Positions 35,630 through 49,000 of a stretch of DNA of 64,000 bases are shown here, one piece after another (positions within the stretch are counted from its first letter, which is position 1; every line of letters begins with the position of its first letter). The DNA comes from Pezizomycotina sp. ARF18 (taxonomy: Eukaryota; Ascomycota). A program made the position numbers and the translations under genes. Under the pieces are notes generated by a model. That model was given only the letters and a program-made list of their open reading frames with translations, did not search any database and had not been told where the DNA came from. Where the stretch lies: contig AZLU01000001.1 of assembly GCA_002224055.1 (NCBI GenBank), forward strand, positions 678,960 to 742,959, given 5' to 3'.

Positions 35630-38490
35630 TTTATTACGAAAAGAAAGAAGAAAAAATAATTTATTTAATGGCTAAAGTGCAATGTCATATGGCTTTGCAA
35701 GAGATGACGGAGAAGAAACAACAAGATACCACTCTTTTCTATTACCTTCTATTCCTACGCTTTTTCTTTTTCTTAACGTTACTTACAAGCTTACGGAGCG
35801 ATTGGTCTTTTACTTTCCTTCCCTTTTTCTTTTTTTTCTTAACTGGTTTTCTTTAACTTATACATATGCGACACCTATTGTTTTATATATATACACACAC
35901 GGTATCTCTGGGAGGTATTCTGCTTCGTCATGCTCTGTTTCTTTTGTTTTCTGTTCCTTTCTCTCGTTATGTTAAATATCCCTCTCTCTCCTAATCTTTT
36001 CCCTCTGCTTTTGTTTCAGGTTATATATCTGCGTTTATACCTCAACAATACATGATCAGACGCACGAAAAAAGTTTTCTTTTTTTTTCTCTTTTTCTTTC
36101 ATTTTCTTTTATTAGGTCTTTACTTTCTTTTTTTTTTTTTTTTTTTTTCTTTATTGGGTTTCCTCTCTCCTTTTATTATAGCGGTTAGCGTATTAGATAT
36201 TCCCCTTTCCTTATGTTCCTTAGCTAGTGGGTTTTTATTTCCGGTATGCTTTTCTTTTTATTTAGGTTATACGTTATGACGGAGGTGGGAGAGAAAATCT
36301 CTCTGATATGGAGAAAGAAAGCGGAGAGGTGTTATTTGTAACGCTTGAGATAAGTTATTACAGTTACTAAACTGTGGGAAAACAAATGTTTATTTATATA
36401 AACAAAGTATTTGAATTTGTGAGATTGAAGATGTGAAATGTGATGGTTTCATTTCGTGCCGAACATCGTGAAAACATATCGGCGAGGTGAAGTTTTGTGT
36501 TTGCTGTTCCCATTATCTTGCAAAGGTTCTGGCACTCGGGTGACCAGGTGCTTGCAGCTAGAAATTTTTTTTTTTTTTTTTTTGTTCCTAACTCGAGAGA
36601 GAAAACCTTCCCCTCCACCGAAAATTAAAGACCACTTAACTACAGCTAGCGTTTATAATACTACAAACTAACAAACTAATCGCAAACGCAAACCGCAAAC
36701 CGCAAACCGCAAACCGCAAATAACCTATCTCACGCTCGTGCAGGACGTCTCCATGCTCAACCAACTACGGCGTTTTGAAAAAAAATAAAATAAAATAAAA
36801 TAACGTATTATTATTATCGAGATCGCTCATATTCGTGACAGTCGCCATTCGCACAACGGACGCAAACATATACACCCCCAAAAAACTCAAACGTAGTAGT
36901 TAAAACTGCAATACGCTTTTAAGAATCATAGTTTGTAATTGTCGCGCATGCTCGATAAAGTCTTCCAACGGATGTCGTTTCTAGGAAGTTTCTGTATACG
37001 AAAGCTCCCCATCGAAAGTTACTACGGTTTCTGGTCATACTAAAAAGAAAATTGATTCAAAAAAAAAAAAAAAAAATAGGAACATGAAAACACGCGCGAC
37101 GATACCGGTGATACGATAGGTTTCCGGTAAAAAGTTCGGAAGTGGCTGATACTAGACGTAGATGAAAACGTTCCTGCTGCTGCGCGGATACGTAGGACGC
37201 ATAAAAGTCTACAAGGCGTCTACGAAAAGACGGAGGGGCTGATGGCATATCAACACGTGAATCAGATATGAAAGGCCTAACAAAGTCCACGAGAGTGATA
37301 AACGCTAACGCTTTGTTTTTCAAGTTATAAGCACTAACCGAGATTTGGAAATATAGACTGCATAGACTGCAGCGCGGCTATAAAGTATCATTTACCTTTA
37401 TAAAAGATGCTCGTTATATATAAGGCATACTCGCTATAGGCTTTGTGCTACTAGTAAAAAAATGCCTTTTCGTTTTATAGACGGTGTTCTCATCTTTCCT
37501 ACCCGCAATCTTTGGCCCCAAAGATATTCAATCACTCCCCTCCCCTTCCAACAGTTACCGTTCCATTCGTAACCACAGTCTTCGAGCTATTCAGTCGTTT
37601 CATACTGTGATTTCGTACTTTTGTTTACCTAGGCCCATAAAACTCCGAAAAAAAAAAAAACCATGTTTTATCGGTTATGGCGGCCTTGAGTTCATGCAGG
37701 ATCACTTACTAAGACATAAACGTCAACAACGCTTCAGAGAAAAGCCATCGAGTCCGAGGAGATTTTCATACAAAATCCCATCGTCTCAATCTTTCCATAT
37801 GCAAATGACGTTCAGGAAGACAAAAGGCGGGGAGATAATGTTGCTAGACGTGCAAATGGTGCGATGTAGCTCACGCTCGGCCTCGGTATCCTGGATACTA
37901 AATGTTAGCGAAAACGTCCTACTAGGAAGTTACTTATAAGGAGGGGGGGGGGGAGGGGGGAGGGCATAGAAGATTCCTAACCCTGTCCGAGAAGACGGAT
38001 ATGAAAAGAAAAGTATTTAAAGTAGAAGTAAATATAAAGAAATCGTAAAAGAATATACGAGAAGCTACATATTAATCTGTAGTAGCTGTATCTAATAAAA
38101 TCTTAAAAGACCCGATCTACGCCGTCTTAAGGTTGGAGTTTAGCTTATAGTACGTGATAAAAGCATTAGCCGTATCAATATAGGCTTCTCTACTCTTTAA
38201 ACTTTAGGAGTATTGTTAAAACCTTCTCTTCTGACAAGCTAAGCACTCGTGACAAAATAAAACAGTTGGACGTTAAAATGGAAGGTAATTCATCGCATAT
38301 GGCGCTTAGGTGAAACTTTCTACTAATGATACAATACTGCATGATAGCATAAAACACGATTGACGTTACTAGACGCCTACGGGACGGTAGGATATAAGTA
38401 TAGATAACTACTATCAGCATATAGCTAAGATGAAAGAAATCCCGAGATGATACACGAAGAAGGCAATCATTCACTAGAACCCAGCGCACT
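35630..38490. other. Gene-poor, T-rich interval
   Basis: No recognised gene. The first 600 bp are very T-rich on the plus strand and probably include the 3' untranslated region of the F-box gene. A 7-bp tandem repeat lies at about 36,678-36,720. An unexplained 151-codon frame (37,484-37,939, plus) ends directly before a G-rich tract at about 37,940-37,965. Confidence 0.4.
36678..36720. repeat. 7-bp tandem repeat (CGCAAAC)n
   Basis: About six units of CGCAAAC occur in a row. The unit is unlike the fungal telomere repeat TTAGGG, so it is probably a simple minisatellite. Confidence 0.9.
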
Positions 38491-38499
38491 TGATAGAAT

Positions 38500-41000
38500 C
38501 CTTTAGTAACGATTTAATGCTGTCTTCGAGGACTGCTCGTGTTATATTACAGTAGGAGGCGAAAGCGGCAGAACGGAGCTATATATAGTGAAGACCAAGG
38601 CTTTCTGATACCAAAACAAGGCTATTCATGCTTTTTCAAGCAGCGTTGCTTGGTTCCATCATAAAGCTTCGTTCTGATGACCGATCGGGTTAACAGCACA
38701 TAATCTGGTAATCAACAAGGAGTCAGCTACGATACGTCCAACTTCGAGCCTACTCGCCAGCGAGCATTCTTAAAAATCGAGCAAGGTCTGGCATACAAGT
38801 CCCAATTGCTCTCATGCAAGACCCAATTGCTATCATGTATAACGACTTCGATGGTTGAGTTGATATCTGCCAAAGCTACTTCGTATTACCGACGTTATTA
38901 TCACCTGCGAAGTATATAATAACACACACAACCACGAAAATTTCATTTTTTTTCGTCCTACTACACCTCCATGCCACCTAACTATGAAATACACCAAGCA
39001 ATAACCGCTGTATTCGATGAATGCTATTAGCATATTCGGTAACCATGTATCCGAGGAGACCAGCGAGAAGTAACCCTCGCATAGCCATGCTCACAACGCC
39101 TCAAACAGACGAAACTCCTAAACAAACGATACTCATACAAAGTGTATTTATATGCACGAGCGTAAGCCGTACTATAAAATCGAGCACCCTGTCGAGCGAA
39201 TATCTTATAACACCTTACAAGACGAAAAAGCTATCATATAAACCCTCTGCCATTGTTTTTCTCATAGTCAGAGAACATCGAGAAAGCAGTCCGAATTTAT
39301 GATAGAGAACGAGACTCTGCAAAACTTTGTCATGGTGTGGTAACTCCCAGTGATCACTTTCGCTTCTGATATTAGACGAAGGCGAAAATGTTCTCATGGT
39401 CGCAAAGAAACATAAAGATTGCAAAAAGATTGCCGAAGACGGATATGAGCGGGTATATCAACACGTAACTGGAGGTGAAGGCTACGACATAACTACACGA
39501 AAGTGGTAAATGCCAACCGGAACCGCACGAAATCTGACACAGGTTCCGCACTAGATAAATTTAACGCCCTCTTCGGCGCCGGCATATGATTTATAGTAGG
39601 GGACGGAAGCGACCAAACTCCTCCTTATACATAGGAAAGAATCACACTGGAGTTTCTACTAAGAAGGGGATATTGTTGCTGTCGTCCAAAGGCTTCGTCG
39701 CGTAGACGCCTATTCGTTTTAACCGTCTGTGCTCGCTATTTAAAGTAATTTAGGAATTCGACTTACTAGCGTAAATTGCTGCCATATATAGCGACTTGGA
39801 TATTTTTTTTTTTTTTACCATTGCAAAAGCGAAAACAGCGATACCTCCAGCGCTAGCGGGGTGTGGTTTATAGTAGGCGACGGAAGCGGCGGCACGCATT
39901 CCTATATATGGAAAGGATCAGACTAGCATCCACCAGCGATATGACTGTTCGCTGGTTTAAGGGTTCGGAGGATACATTTCCTCTTCGTCAACTGTCTTTG
40001 AAAGAAAGTAGTTGAATGCCCAGTACATAACTTGAAAAGAAGAACGACCGTGCACCGGCGCCCATGATAAACTATTTTGTGAAATTATATATTTTACATG
40101 AGGCTTATACAAGGCCGACGCTATCGCATTTGAATGATAACGAACAAAGCTACCCAAAAAAATATAATGCGTGCAGCGAACAAGTCTTATAATTTCCAGA
40201 GCGTTCCCACACAAGCCGCTGGAACAGAAACTCTCTCTCTAATTTGTCCTCGCCTATCCAGACTTCTAAAATGATAAACAAGCTACACCTCGGAGAGCGC
40301 GCGAACTTTTGATCGTGTGTAATCAAGATCGGAACAACCCGTGTTTTTTCCTTTCTTTTTTTGGGGAGGGAAAAGGAAGTATACGAGAACGATAAACGCT
40401 TACTAAATGCAAAAGAGTCTGCCGAGATATGCGCTAACGAAATTAACGCTACCTACGATACTGCTGTTTGGATTATAGCAGGGAACGGAACGATAGCTCT
40501 CAGCCCTATAAAGAAAGGATGAGACTGACGAGAAGATTTTTGCTGATTTAAAGGCTTCGGACGATACATTCCCTTCTAGTTAACGCTCATTTCTAAACGA
40601 TTACTTAGACGATCCGGTCATATCTCAGATGGAGAAACAACTGTGGATAACACCACAAATAAGCGGAAACCGTCAGGCGTGGTTTATACAGTTCCGAACC
40701 AACATCTACGTTAATCATAAATGTTACCATGTAACGCTCGGACAAAGCATTGTTACGGATGATCCTCGGATACGCATGGTTTCCATACGAATATCATAAG
40801 CTCGAGAAACACGGCCGAGTCGGAAAGGAGAAGCATATGGACCTACTCTACTTTGTCTTTCCCATATCCAAAATTGTGAAATGATAGCAAACTACTACTT
40901 TGTAGAGCCCAGCGCCGCCGCATAGGGTCTATTCAAGATTTAAAAGCAACGAGGGGCTTGATGATCGATAAACTGCAAAGTAATCAGGGTTGGGTTTTAC
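38500..41000. repeat. Old, strongly diverged tandem array (left array)
   Basis: A motif close to GGTTTATAGTAGGCGACGG recurs at about 38,547, 39,591, 39,869, 40,471 and, more weakly, 40,107 and 40,684. It is preceded by sequence like GATAAATTTAACGCCCTCTT and followed by TATGGAAAGGATCAGACT and GCTTCGGACGATACATTCCC. The spacings (278, 238, 364, 213, and 1,044 over several units) suggest a unit of about 240-300 bp. Related words at 37,240 and 39,450 (CATATCAACACGTGAA and TATATCAACACGTAAC) suggest the array may extend left. No coding capacity is conserved between units. Confidence 0.5.
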
Positions 41001-42249
41001 AATACTCCTTGTGCAGGAGGTTGGCTCATATGAGACGGTGACCTGTTTGGACGATGTTATACCTTTACTCCACGTATTTAGCTATATAACCTTCCCTCCG
41101 AAAAACTAATCCACCTCATAGTCGTTCATTCCGACGACGACAGCCATAAGAGTAGACGCTTCCAGAAAATATGGAAAGGTTAAACGCGTATTCAAAATGA
41201 CTTCATATAGGGTGTTCCTAGGATTTGACCTTCGGCATATCCCAGATCTGAGACTATAGCAAATGTTATTCAGGCCCCAAATCAGCTCATTGGATAGTCT
41301 GTAATCAACTAGGGAAAGCCCAACTATCAGAATGGACCCGGTGTATCTCATCCGCATCGCCAAAACCACGTCGACGATACGAAAAAAATTGTAGAACACG
41401 TCCAAGTTCATTATTCATAATGATGGTACGTGAGGCCTGCACGACAATGCATGCAGACTTCATCATAGTGTGGTTCGGCTTACCGCCCACCTTCGAGCTC
41501 CATAAACCAAATTATCCCCTCGTCGCGAGCTACCTTTTCAGTTGATATCTTTTATAAATCTCGACGTAAAATAACGCATCTCGTAACAAAATTCCTTCTT
41601 CATTACGCGGTTAATTACCAAGAGGACAAAGAGTATACACCTTTCTCTCTATAAATTTCCAAAGTAGAACCGCTGCGACCTCGTCATATATAAGTGAGGA
41701 TCGTGAACGTCACCGAGAAGGAATGCAAAGATAACTATCCGAACCATCACCGCAAGAGTAGGATACAGCTTCGCCCCGATGAACGTATTGTTCCAGTATG
41801 GGCATAGCCACCCGGTCCACACTTGGGGAAAGGCTGATATCGACCATTCCAAGAAAATAAAATTAGAAAGGAAGCCTGAACGCGGTGTACTTACTATCAG
41901 ATGTGCATGTGGAAAGGGAGACCACAGCATAAAATCTCATAGACACGCTAACGGATAACCGTCCGGGTCATGATGGCAAAGTGAGATGTTTCTTCATTTC
42001 AAACGAGTCAGCCGCCCTTACTGCGGCTACAGCGCCCCAGAGTATTGTCGCTAAACAACTCAAAAACGATATTCCAGAGAAACTAGCGCCGTATAGTGTA
42101 ATCCTTGTAAACGCCCTCCTCAAGGTGCAGAGTCACAAACCAGAGTATCTCCCTCGTCGCGAAGCTACGCCTTCGTTCGATCCCATTATTCTATCAGATT
42201 GTCATAACGTCTTTTTTCATTTCTATCTTCAGAACGGAAGTTCACCCCG

Positions 42250-45075
42250 TTAATAGAAACAGTGAAAATGAATACGCACCCCCAAGCTTCTTCTTTGTTT
42301 TCGACAGTTGCTCAAGTGAATTTTTCAAAGCTAGAACCGGCTCACCACCGAAGATATACATACCACCTCCAAATCAACGATGCTGCTCAACGAGGCATAC
42401 CTTCAACTAAATGCGCCATTGTTTCAAACCATATACGTTGTTTACTCTTCAGGACGAAATCTCCCTCACTTATAAAGACAGTAAAAATGAAACAACATCG
42501 TAGCATTGATTCCGATGGTCCGCTTTCGTCATAGAAAGTCATACCTATTTACAGTCAACGTGAATCATACGACACTTCCCTATCTAACCAAACTACACTC
42601 AACGAACTATCCGTTCAGAACACATGGCTATCAATAGCATCAACAATAATACCTCGCTCGCTCAGAAAAAGAGTAGCTGTACGATAGGAATGTGAACGAG
42701 CATCTTGACCACTGCTTATAGTATTAATTTTCACTACCAAGGCGAAGCCCGCCATAGCACTTCACCACCCACACCGCTCCGTTGAACCAGCCTCCGTTGA
42801 ACCAGCCATATCTTTAAACACCCTCAACCCCAAAAAAAAAGAAAAAAATTTGCTTCGAAAGTGTATTAAGTGATTTTAGTCTTTGGACCGAAATTCCCTT
42901 TATTCATAAAGCCGCGAAATGGAGAACGCACACACTCAAGATCATCAATCAAGAATCTCAGTATCAAAAGTTCTTCTTTTATTTTTACGGTTCGTCTTAT
43001 TTTATAAAATCAAACCCCGTTCGTCATCGAAGGCGAGCATAGCACTTCGCCACCCTATCCGCTCCGTCCGACGAATGATATCTAAAAAATCTCGTCCGCC
43101 GCGCCATTGCGTCCGACTGTATACGTCGTTTCTCCTCCAGGACAGAAGCCTTCCTTGCTCATAAACTATAAAATGAAATCCACGATCATCAATCATCAAG
43201 AACCATAGTATCAAAATTCCTTCTCTCATTTCCACGCACCTCTCATCTTATAAAACTAAAACCAATGGTCATCGAAGTCAGGGATACCACTTCCACATCC
43301 AACGGGTACAACAACAAACGAATCATACCTTTAAACACCTTGTCTGCCATTACTTCAACTTCGAGGTGCAAGCCGTTTGTTCTCTAGGCAAAGCGGACTT
43401 CCTCTCGATAGCACAATGAAGTGGGCACACAATCATCAACCATAGTATTAAAATTGTCTTTTTATTCTACGCTTGTTCTCCATCTCATGAAGCAAAGCTC
43501 ACAGTCCAATTCAAACATAACACTCCCTCTACCCAAAAAACTTTTATACCGAACATGCCATATGTTAGAACCACCCCGCCTCTCTCTCCTATCGATCGGA
43601 TGATACCTCGTCCTTTTTTTTTCAGAGCAGAATTTATCTCGCATGAAGGATAAAAATGCTGAGATGAACGCAGCCCCGACATCATAGTATTAAATGCCGA
43701 TGGTTACTTTCGCTATATAAAACCAAACCTATCCCAACTAAAGTCACACAGACTACCTTCCATCCAACGGCTACAATAGAATTAAACCATATCTTCAAAG
43801 CTCCTCGTCCGTCCCCGTCAATTGCTTTAAAATACGCGCATCGTTTCTTTTTTAGGGGCAAAATCTTCCCTCCCTCATAAAAGCAGTAAAAATAAAAGCC
43901 CCGCCGCCCAACACTCATAGTAAATACTCCCCTTTTTTTTGTTGCGATGGATGTTTTCATCTTATAAAGCTTAGCCCGTTTACCCAACGTAAACAGGCCT
44001 ACGAGATAGCATGCATCCAGTACACTCACGGCGCATATGCTCGAAAAACTTCGCTATCGATGTCGTCAGGGATCATACCGTTCACCCCAGAAAACAGGCG
44101 ACTGCGCGATAGAACAATGAAACGAACATCCCGGCCTATGTCCATAATATTAAATCCTTTCTTTTTATTGAGATTGTCTCCTCATCTTATAAGCCAAGAG
44201 GCCGGTTCGCGGTCGACGTTAAATATAGCCTTCCAAGAATAACGCATAACGGCACATATCTTCCAAATAACCTCGCTATCGACAGCGTCAAGGACCATAC
44301 CCCGTTCACCCAGAACAGGAGTAGCTATATGATAGGATTATAAACGAACATCTTGGCCACTTCTCATATTTTTGAATTCTTTTTCTTTTATTGAAATGGT
44401 CTCCCTCCTCACATGAAGCCAAAAGACCGGCTCACGTCGACGTTAAGCATAGCTCTTCCATATCCAAGTGCTAACGCTAAAAAGAATCATACCTTCAAAC
44501 TACCCCGTGATTTCGCTTTCATTTACTCCAAGAGCATACCCCCGTCACCCAAGAGAAGGAGCGACTGCGTAATAGGATTGTGAACGAATATCCTGCTGGA
44601 CAAGACTTATAGTATTAATCCCTTTTTCTTATCGAGTTAGTTCCCATCTTATAAAGCCAAAAGGCCGGTTCACTGTCGATGTGAATCTTCGCACTTCCTT
44701 TTCAACAACCAACAAGACGGATCATATCTTCAAAACAACGTCGCTATCAGTTTCGTCCGCAATCATTCACCCAGAAACGCGAGCGACCAACCCATAGTAC
44801 TATGAAGAACAACCAGGCCAATCCTCATAGTCTTAATCCCTTCTTCTTATCGAGTTGGTTCCCCGTCTATAAAGTCAAGCCCGGCTCACAGACGACGTTA
44901 AACATACCACTTCTCATCCAACGGTTGCGCTCAAACGAGCGATAACTTCAAACACCTCTTCCTATTCGTTTTCCTTCTGTCAACCTCATACTCTTTCACC
45001 TAGAAAGAGTAACAAATCAAACGATAGAAGAGTGAACCGGAAGAAGTCAATAGGCTTCATAGTAGCAAATTTCTT
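42250..45075. repeat. Tandem array of about 235-bp units (right array)
   Basis: At least ten head-to-tail units start with CATAGTATTAAA-like sequence at about 42,706, 42,955, 43,205, 43,441, 43,685, 43,916, 44,144, 44,367, 44,609, 44,828 and 45,058. Spacing is 219-250 bp. Each unit then has CTTATAAAGCCAAAAGGCCG-like sequence, CACTTCC-ATCCAACGGCTAC, an ATCATACCTTCAAA-like word, CACCCAGAACAGGAG and GAACGAACATC. Two less regular units precede (about 42,262 and 42,530). Unit lengths are not multiples of three and frames are not conserved, so it is not a coding repeat. Divergence is high (roughly a quarter to a third of positions by eye), so the array is old. Confidence 0.8.
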
Positions 45076-46084
45076 TTTGTGTTTATTTTAATCTCGCGCA
45101 AATACCACAACAGCATATAAAACACTTACCAAGGAGAGAAAAAGTATGGAGATACCTCTTTCTTTACTTTTCTCCGCTACCACCACCCATCAATATAAAG
45201 CTAAACTAGATAGGTATCACGATCATGTTCACCAAAATCATCAAAAAAATGACCAATATAAAAACAAAAGCAACCGTAGGTGCATTTTTTATAATGTAAT
45301 ACAAACTGGCGTAAGTGGTATATTGTACATAGAATAACAAAAGCAAAATAAAAACATCAAGATACACTTTAAAAGTAATACTGCTAACCTGAAAGTTCCA
45401 AAGAAAGCAAATCCCACTCTTTTTTTTTTTATGAAACTTTTTAGTTTAGTCACTAGTGAATCAAAAAAAAAGCGAAAAAAACGAAAAATGCAAATTAGTC
45501 CTTAGCTCCAACAAAAACATGAAAAAAAAAAAGGAAAGAAAGACATATCACGTTCTTTTTGTTAGTAAAAATACACAAATGGATATAAAACTTAAGAAAT
45601 CATAAAAGTGCAAAGACGAAAAAAAAAGAAAAAAAAAAAAAAGAATCGAAATACAATTTTTTAAAAAAGTGTAACCCGACGAAGCTGAAAATGCAAAAAT
45701 CTTTTCTTTCCCGAATGTAATCGTTCTTTTGGTAGGAGTACGTCGTAAGAGAAAAAAACAAAAGGTATGAGATATAAGGTATGTATAACTATCGGCCGTC
45801 TCTTTCGTTGATGTCATTCGTTTCCCAGTTTAAATAAAATAAAAAGCAATTTTTTCCCCAAACAAATAAATCTTGTACCCAGTATTAAAAAGAAGTTTTC
45901 AAGAAAGAAAAGGAGCTCTTTCAGTAGAAGCAAAGAAAAACCACGACTAAGCGAAGTGAAATGAAAACTAGAGAGGCCTTTTATCGGTGAAAAGAAAGTA
46001 TTGAAGGAAAGATATTTCGTCTAAGGCGATGCGTTTTAAAACTCCAGTAAAAACGCTCAGTCTATGGCGAACAGCAGCCCATCG
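45076..46084. other. A-rich interval downstream of the sestrin gene
   Basis: No gene is visible. A runs near 45,520 and 45,620 and a general A-richness of the plus strand fit the 3' flank of the minus-strand sestrin gene. Confidence 0.45.
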
Positions 46085-49000
46085 CTAGTGGGCGTGTTCC
46101 CGATACTCGCTGACAGCCTTGACGCCATAAAGCAGCTCGCCCATGAACCTCGCCTGCGTCGCCAGGACAGTCATGAGCACCTTGTCTTCGACAGATATAT
46201 TGAGGTCCACATTCTTCCAGTCCTTCGGTGTCACCACTTCCGGCCGCTCGCAGACGCGCCTAAGGTAACACCTCGCACCCTTCGGCAGGTAAACCTTGAT
46301 ATCGCTGTACGTGTAATCGTCCTTTTGCATGCCCAGCAGCCTCAGCGAGTAGAACCAGACTGCCTCCTTGAGTTGCCTGAGGTCGGGGAGTTTGATTCGA
46401 CAGACCGGAACGTCTGCGAAGGGGAAGGAAAGTGGCTCGACCCGGGAAGAAGGTGGCGCTACCGTGATCTCCAGGCTCGTCTATCGGAAAAATGGGTCGC
46501 CGCCGGGGGAGAACCATACTGCCGACACGAGAATGGGGGCTGGAAAGCGATCCGGAGCCGTTCATGTCCTCGTCGGGAAGTTCGTCATGTATCTCCCTAA
46601 CCCTCTTGAAGTAGTTGTCAAAGACATCTTCCAGTCCCTCCGCATATTCGCCGATAATCTCGCAGGCGTTGCACTCCCAGTCAAAGTCCTCCATAGGCAA
46701 AAAGGATAGTCCTGGCTCTTAGATCGAACTCCTCGCGCACCGTCTCAACGTTGTCGTCGAGCCTCAGGAATTTCTCGCAGTCCTCCAAGAGCTGGTTTAC
46801 AGGCGAATACTCGTGCATAGCCTTTTGAGATGCTTCGAAAAGGGAAGAGGTCGATGACGAAGGCGACAGGAAAAATTCCCTACCATCCCTGAATGGATGC
46901 TGCGAAACCGGAATGATACCTAGCGGACGCCGATGGAAGTCGGACGTAGGAACAAAGCTGTTCGGAGCAGAATACGAAGTCGTTGCGGAGATCATCGTCG
47001 GCACCGCGTCATCGTCTGAAGCGGCGCAGTCTTCGAACGACTTTCGTCGCTTCTGGTGAGATAGTGGCCGGTGACCTGTTCCGGGACGAGACGAGGTAGA
47101 CTCTGGTACAACCTCGGAGGTCGGGACGGAGCCGTTCGGCGTCTTGAGCCACTTATCCGGACCATCCGCCGTTTTCTCGATTTTTCGGCAGAGCTGCTCA
47201 GCTGCGGCCGCTTTCTCGTGAACGAAAGCCCTGGTGCTAGTTCAGAACTTTCCTCGAGGAGCGATGCCGGAGGCGACCCACTAATGTCGTTATTCTCCTG
47301 GTTGTTCGGAGCTGTAGTGGGGAGTGCAGCGGTGTCATGAGGAGGGTATTGCTCTTCGCAGACGGTGGGAGCACGTAGCCTCCAGGCGTATCCGCTTCAG
47401 GGACAATACCCAACCCCAGGGCAAGAGCAGACTGGCAGTGATAATACGAGAGGATTGAAATCGCATGTACGATTTCGGTCGTCGACCAGTTGTGACAGTC
47501 CGCGTTTGGTTCGCATTTATGACCATCTTCGTCGACCCCCTTGACGAGCTCCCGGATGATATTCATGTCAAGTCTCCAAGGCGTATGTGCAAGGGCGGTA
47601 TTCAGTTTCCCGATGCGTTGCAGCTTCGGGTGTGCGTGTCTCAAGCCCTTCAGCCAGGCCCTGTTGCCATTGCACTCGAGAAACCTGCTAGTAAGTAGCG
47701 AAACGAAATACTGGCACTTGTGCTCCGCGGCCGCCATGATCCCCAGGTAGAATTTCCACGTTCTCGGGAAAGTGGTACCGGAGCTGTTCATAAGTACTTC
47801 CAATACGTGCGAGTTGGCGTTTGCATAATCTGGGAAATAGCTGAGGATCTTGTTCAGGTTCGTAAACCTTGCCATCCCTCGCAAAAGTTGCCAGCTGGAA
47901 TTGGTGCACATCCAACGGCGCAGGCACGGTTTTCCTGACAACTTTTGATTATGGAGTGCCGTAAAGACCTGCTTTATCTTGAAGCGCTGCCGGGGGACGC
48001 TGGATCTCATCGGAGACTCAACCGGAGAGAAGAAGTCATGCGGTCACCACCGCGACGTCCTCCCCGTCCAGGCATACTGCCCGCTGGCGTCCGCGTGCGG
48101 GATTGTGATCGAGCGCGGTCGTTCCGTCCATTAGGAATCGAGATCCCAGAAGTTCCTTTGATGGCGACATTGGCAGTTCTTCTTCATCATCCGAGTCGCC
48201 CATAATAAAAACTTCCCTTTGTCCATGATGCGCTAAACGGATGTTCCAAGCTCAATTCCCTCGTCATATGTTGCTTAGCTGCGTTTGCGGCTCGAATCCG
48301 ATCGTTTTTTCTACCGGCATCAGCCACGAAGGGCTGGAAGTGGGAATATCAGGCAGCTCCGCACCGAGATTCTACGTTCAGGGAAGACGTCAGCAAACGA
48401 TAGCAATAGGTCAACGAATATTTTCCCATACCTTCACTCTATCTAATAAGCTCCGGCAACCAATCCGCATATCCGGGAACGGACAATCCACCGTCATCCT
48501 CAAAAGCGTGAGGTAATATTCTCGGAGGTTCAAGTTCATCTCATCGAATGTCAGGGTTTCATCTTGGAACCCCTCCAAGCTCGAACGGAGGTCTCGTCCC
48601 GGACCCTCGTCAAACTTATAAAGATTTCCCAACGAATACGAAACTTTGAACAGCCGTGACTGATCCTTGTTCTCTTCATGCTTGTCAAACGCGTCATTTA
48701 TCCAAGCCGGTGTCAATGGAGCATCATGTGATGCTTCTGGGCTCCTCATCGCTGAGTCCGCTCCATTTTGTTGTCGTTCGTCGTCACCGGGTTCAAAGAC
48801 GTCCGCAAAATCGAGCCTTGACGAATCACTTCGCTGGAGCATACCGCCAGCTGAAGGAGGTGGAGTGTTTGAAAGGCCGCCATTTCTAAAAAGAAAATTG
48901 CAAACGGTTAGACCAGACAATGACCGCGATCGAAACCTATTCGAATTGTCTTTTTTTTTTTTTTTTTTTTTTTTTTTGCCTTGAATTAATCATCTGGTGG

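Noticed and set aside
36678-36720. Telomere-like repeat
   Set aside because: The unit CGCAAAC does not match TTAGGG, and the tract is short and internal.
41981-44242. Several 60-90-codon ORFs in the right tandem array
   Set aside because: Frames and lengths are not conserved from unit to unit, so the array is non-coding.
42250-45075. Possible rDNA spacer or 5S rRNA repeats
   Set aside because: The unit length would fit, but I find no 5S-like or other rRNA-like sequence in the units or nearby.
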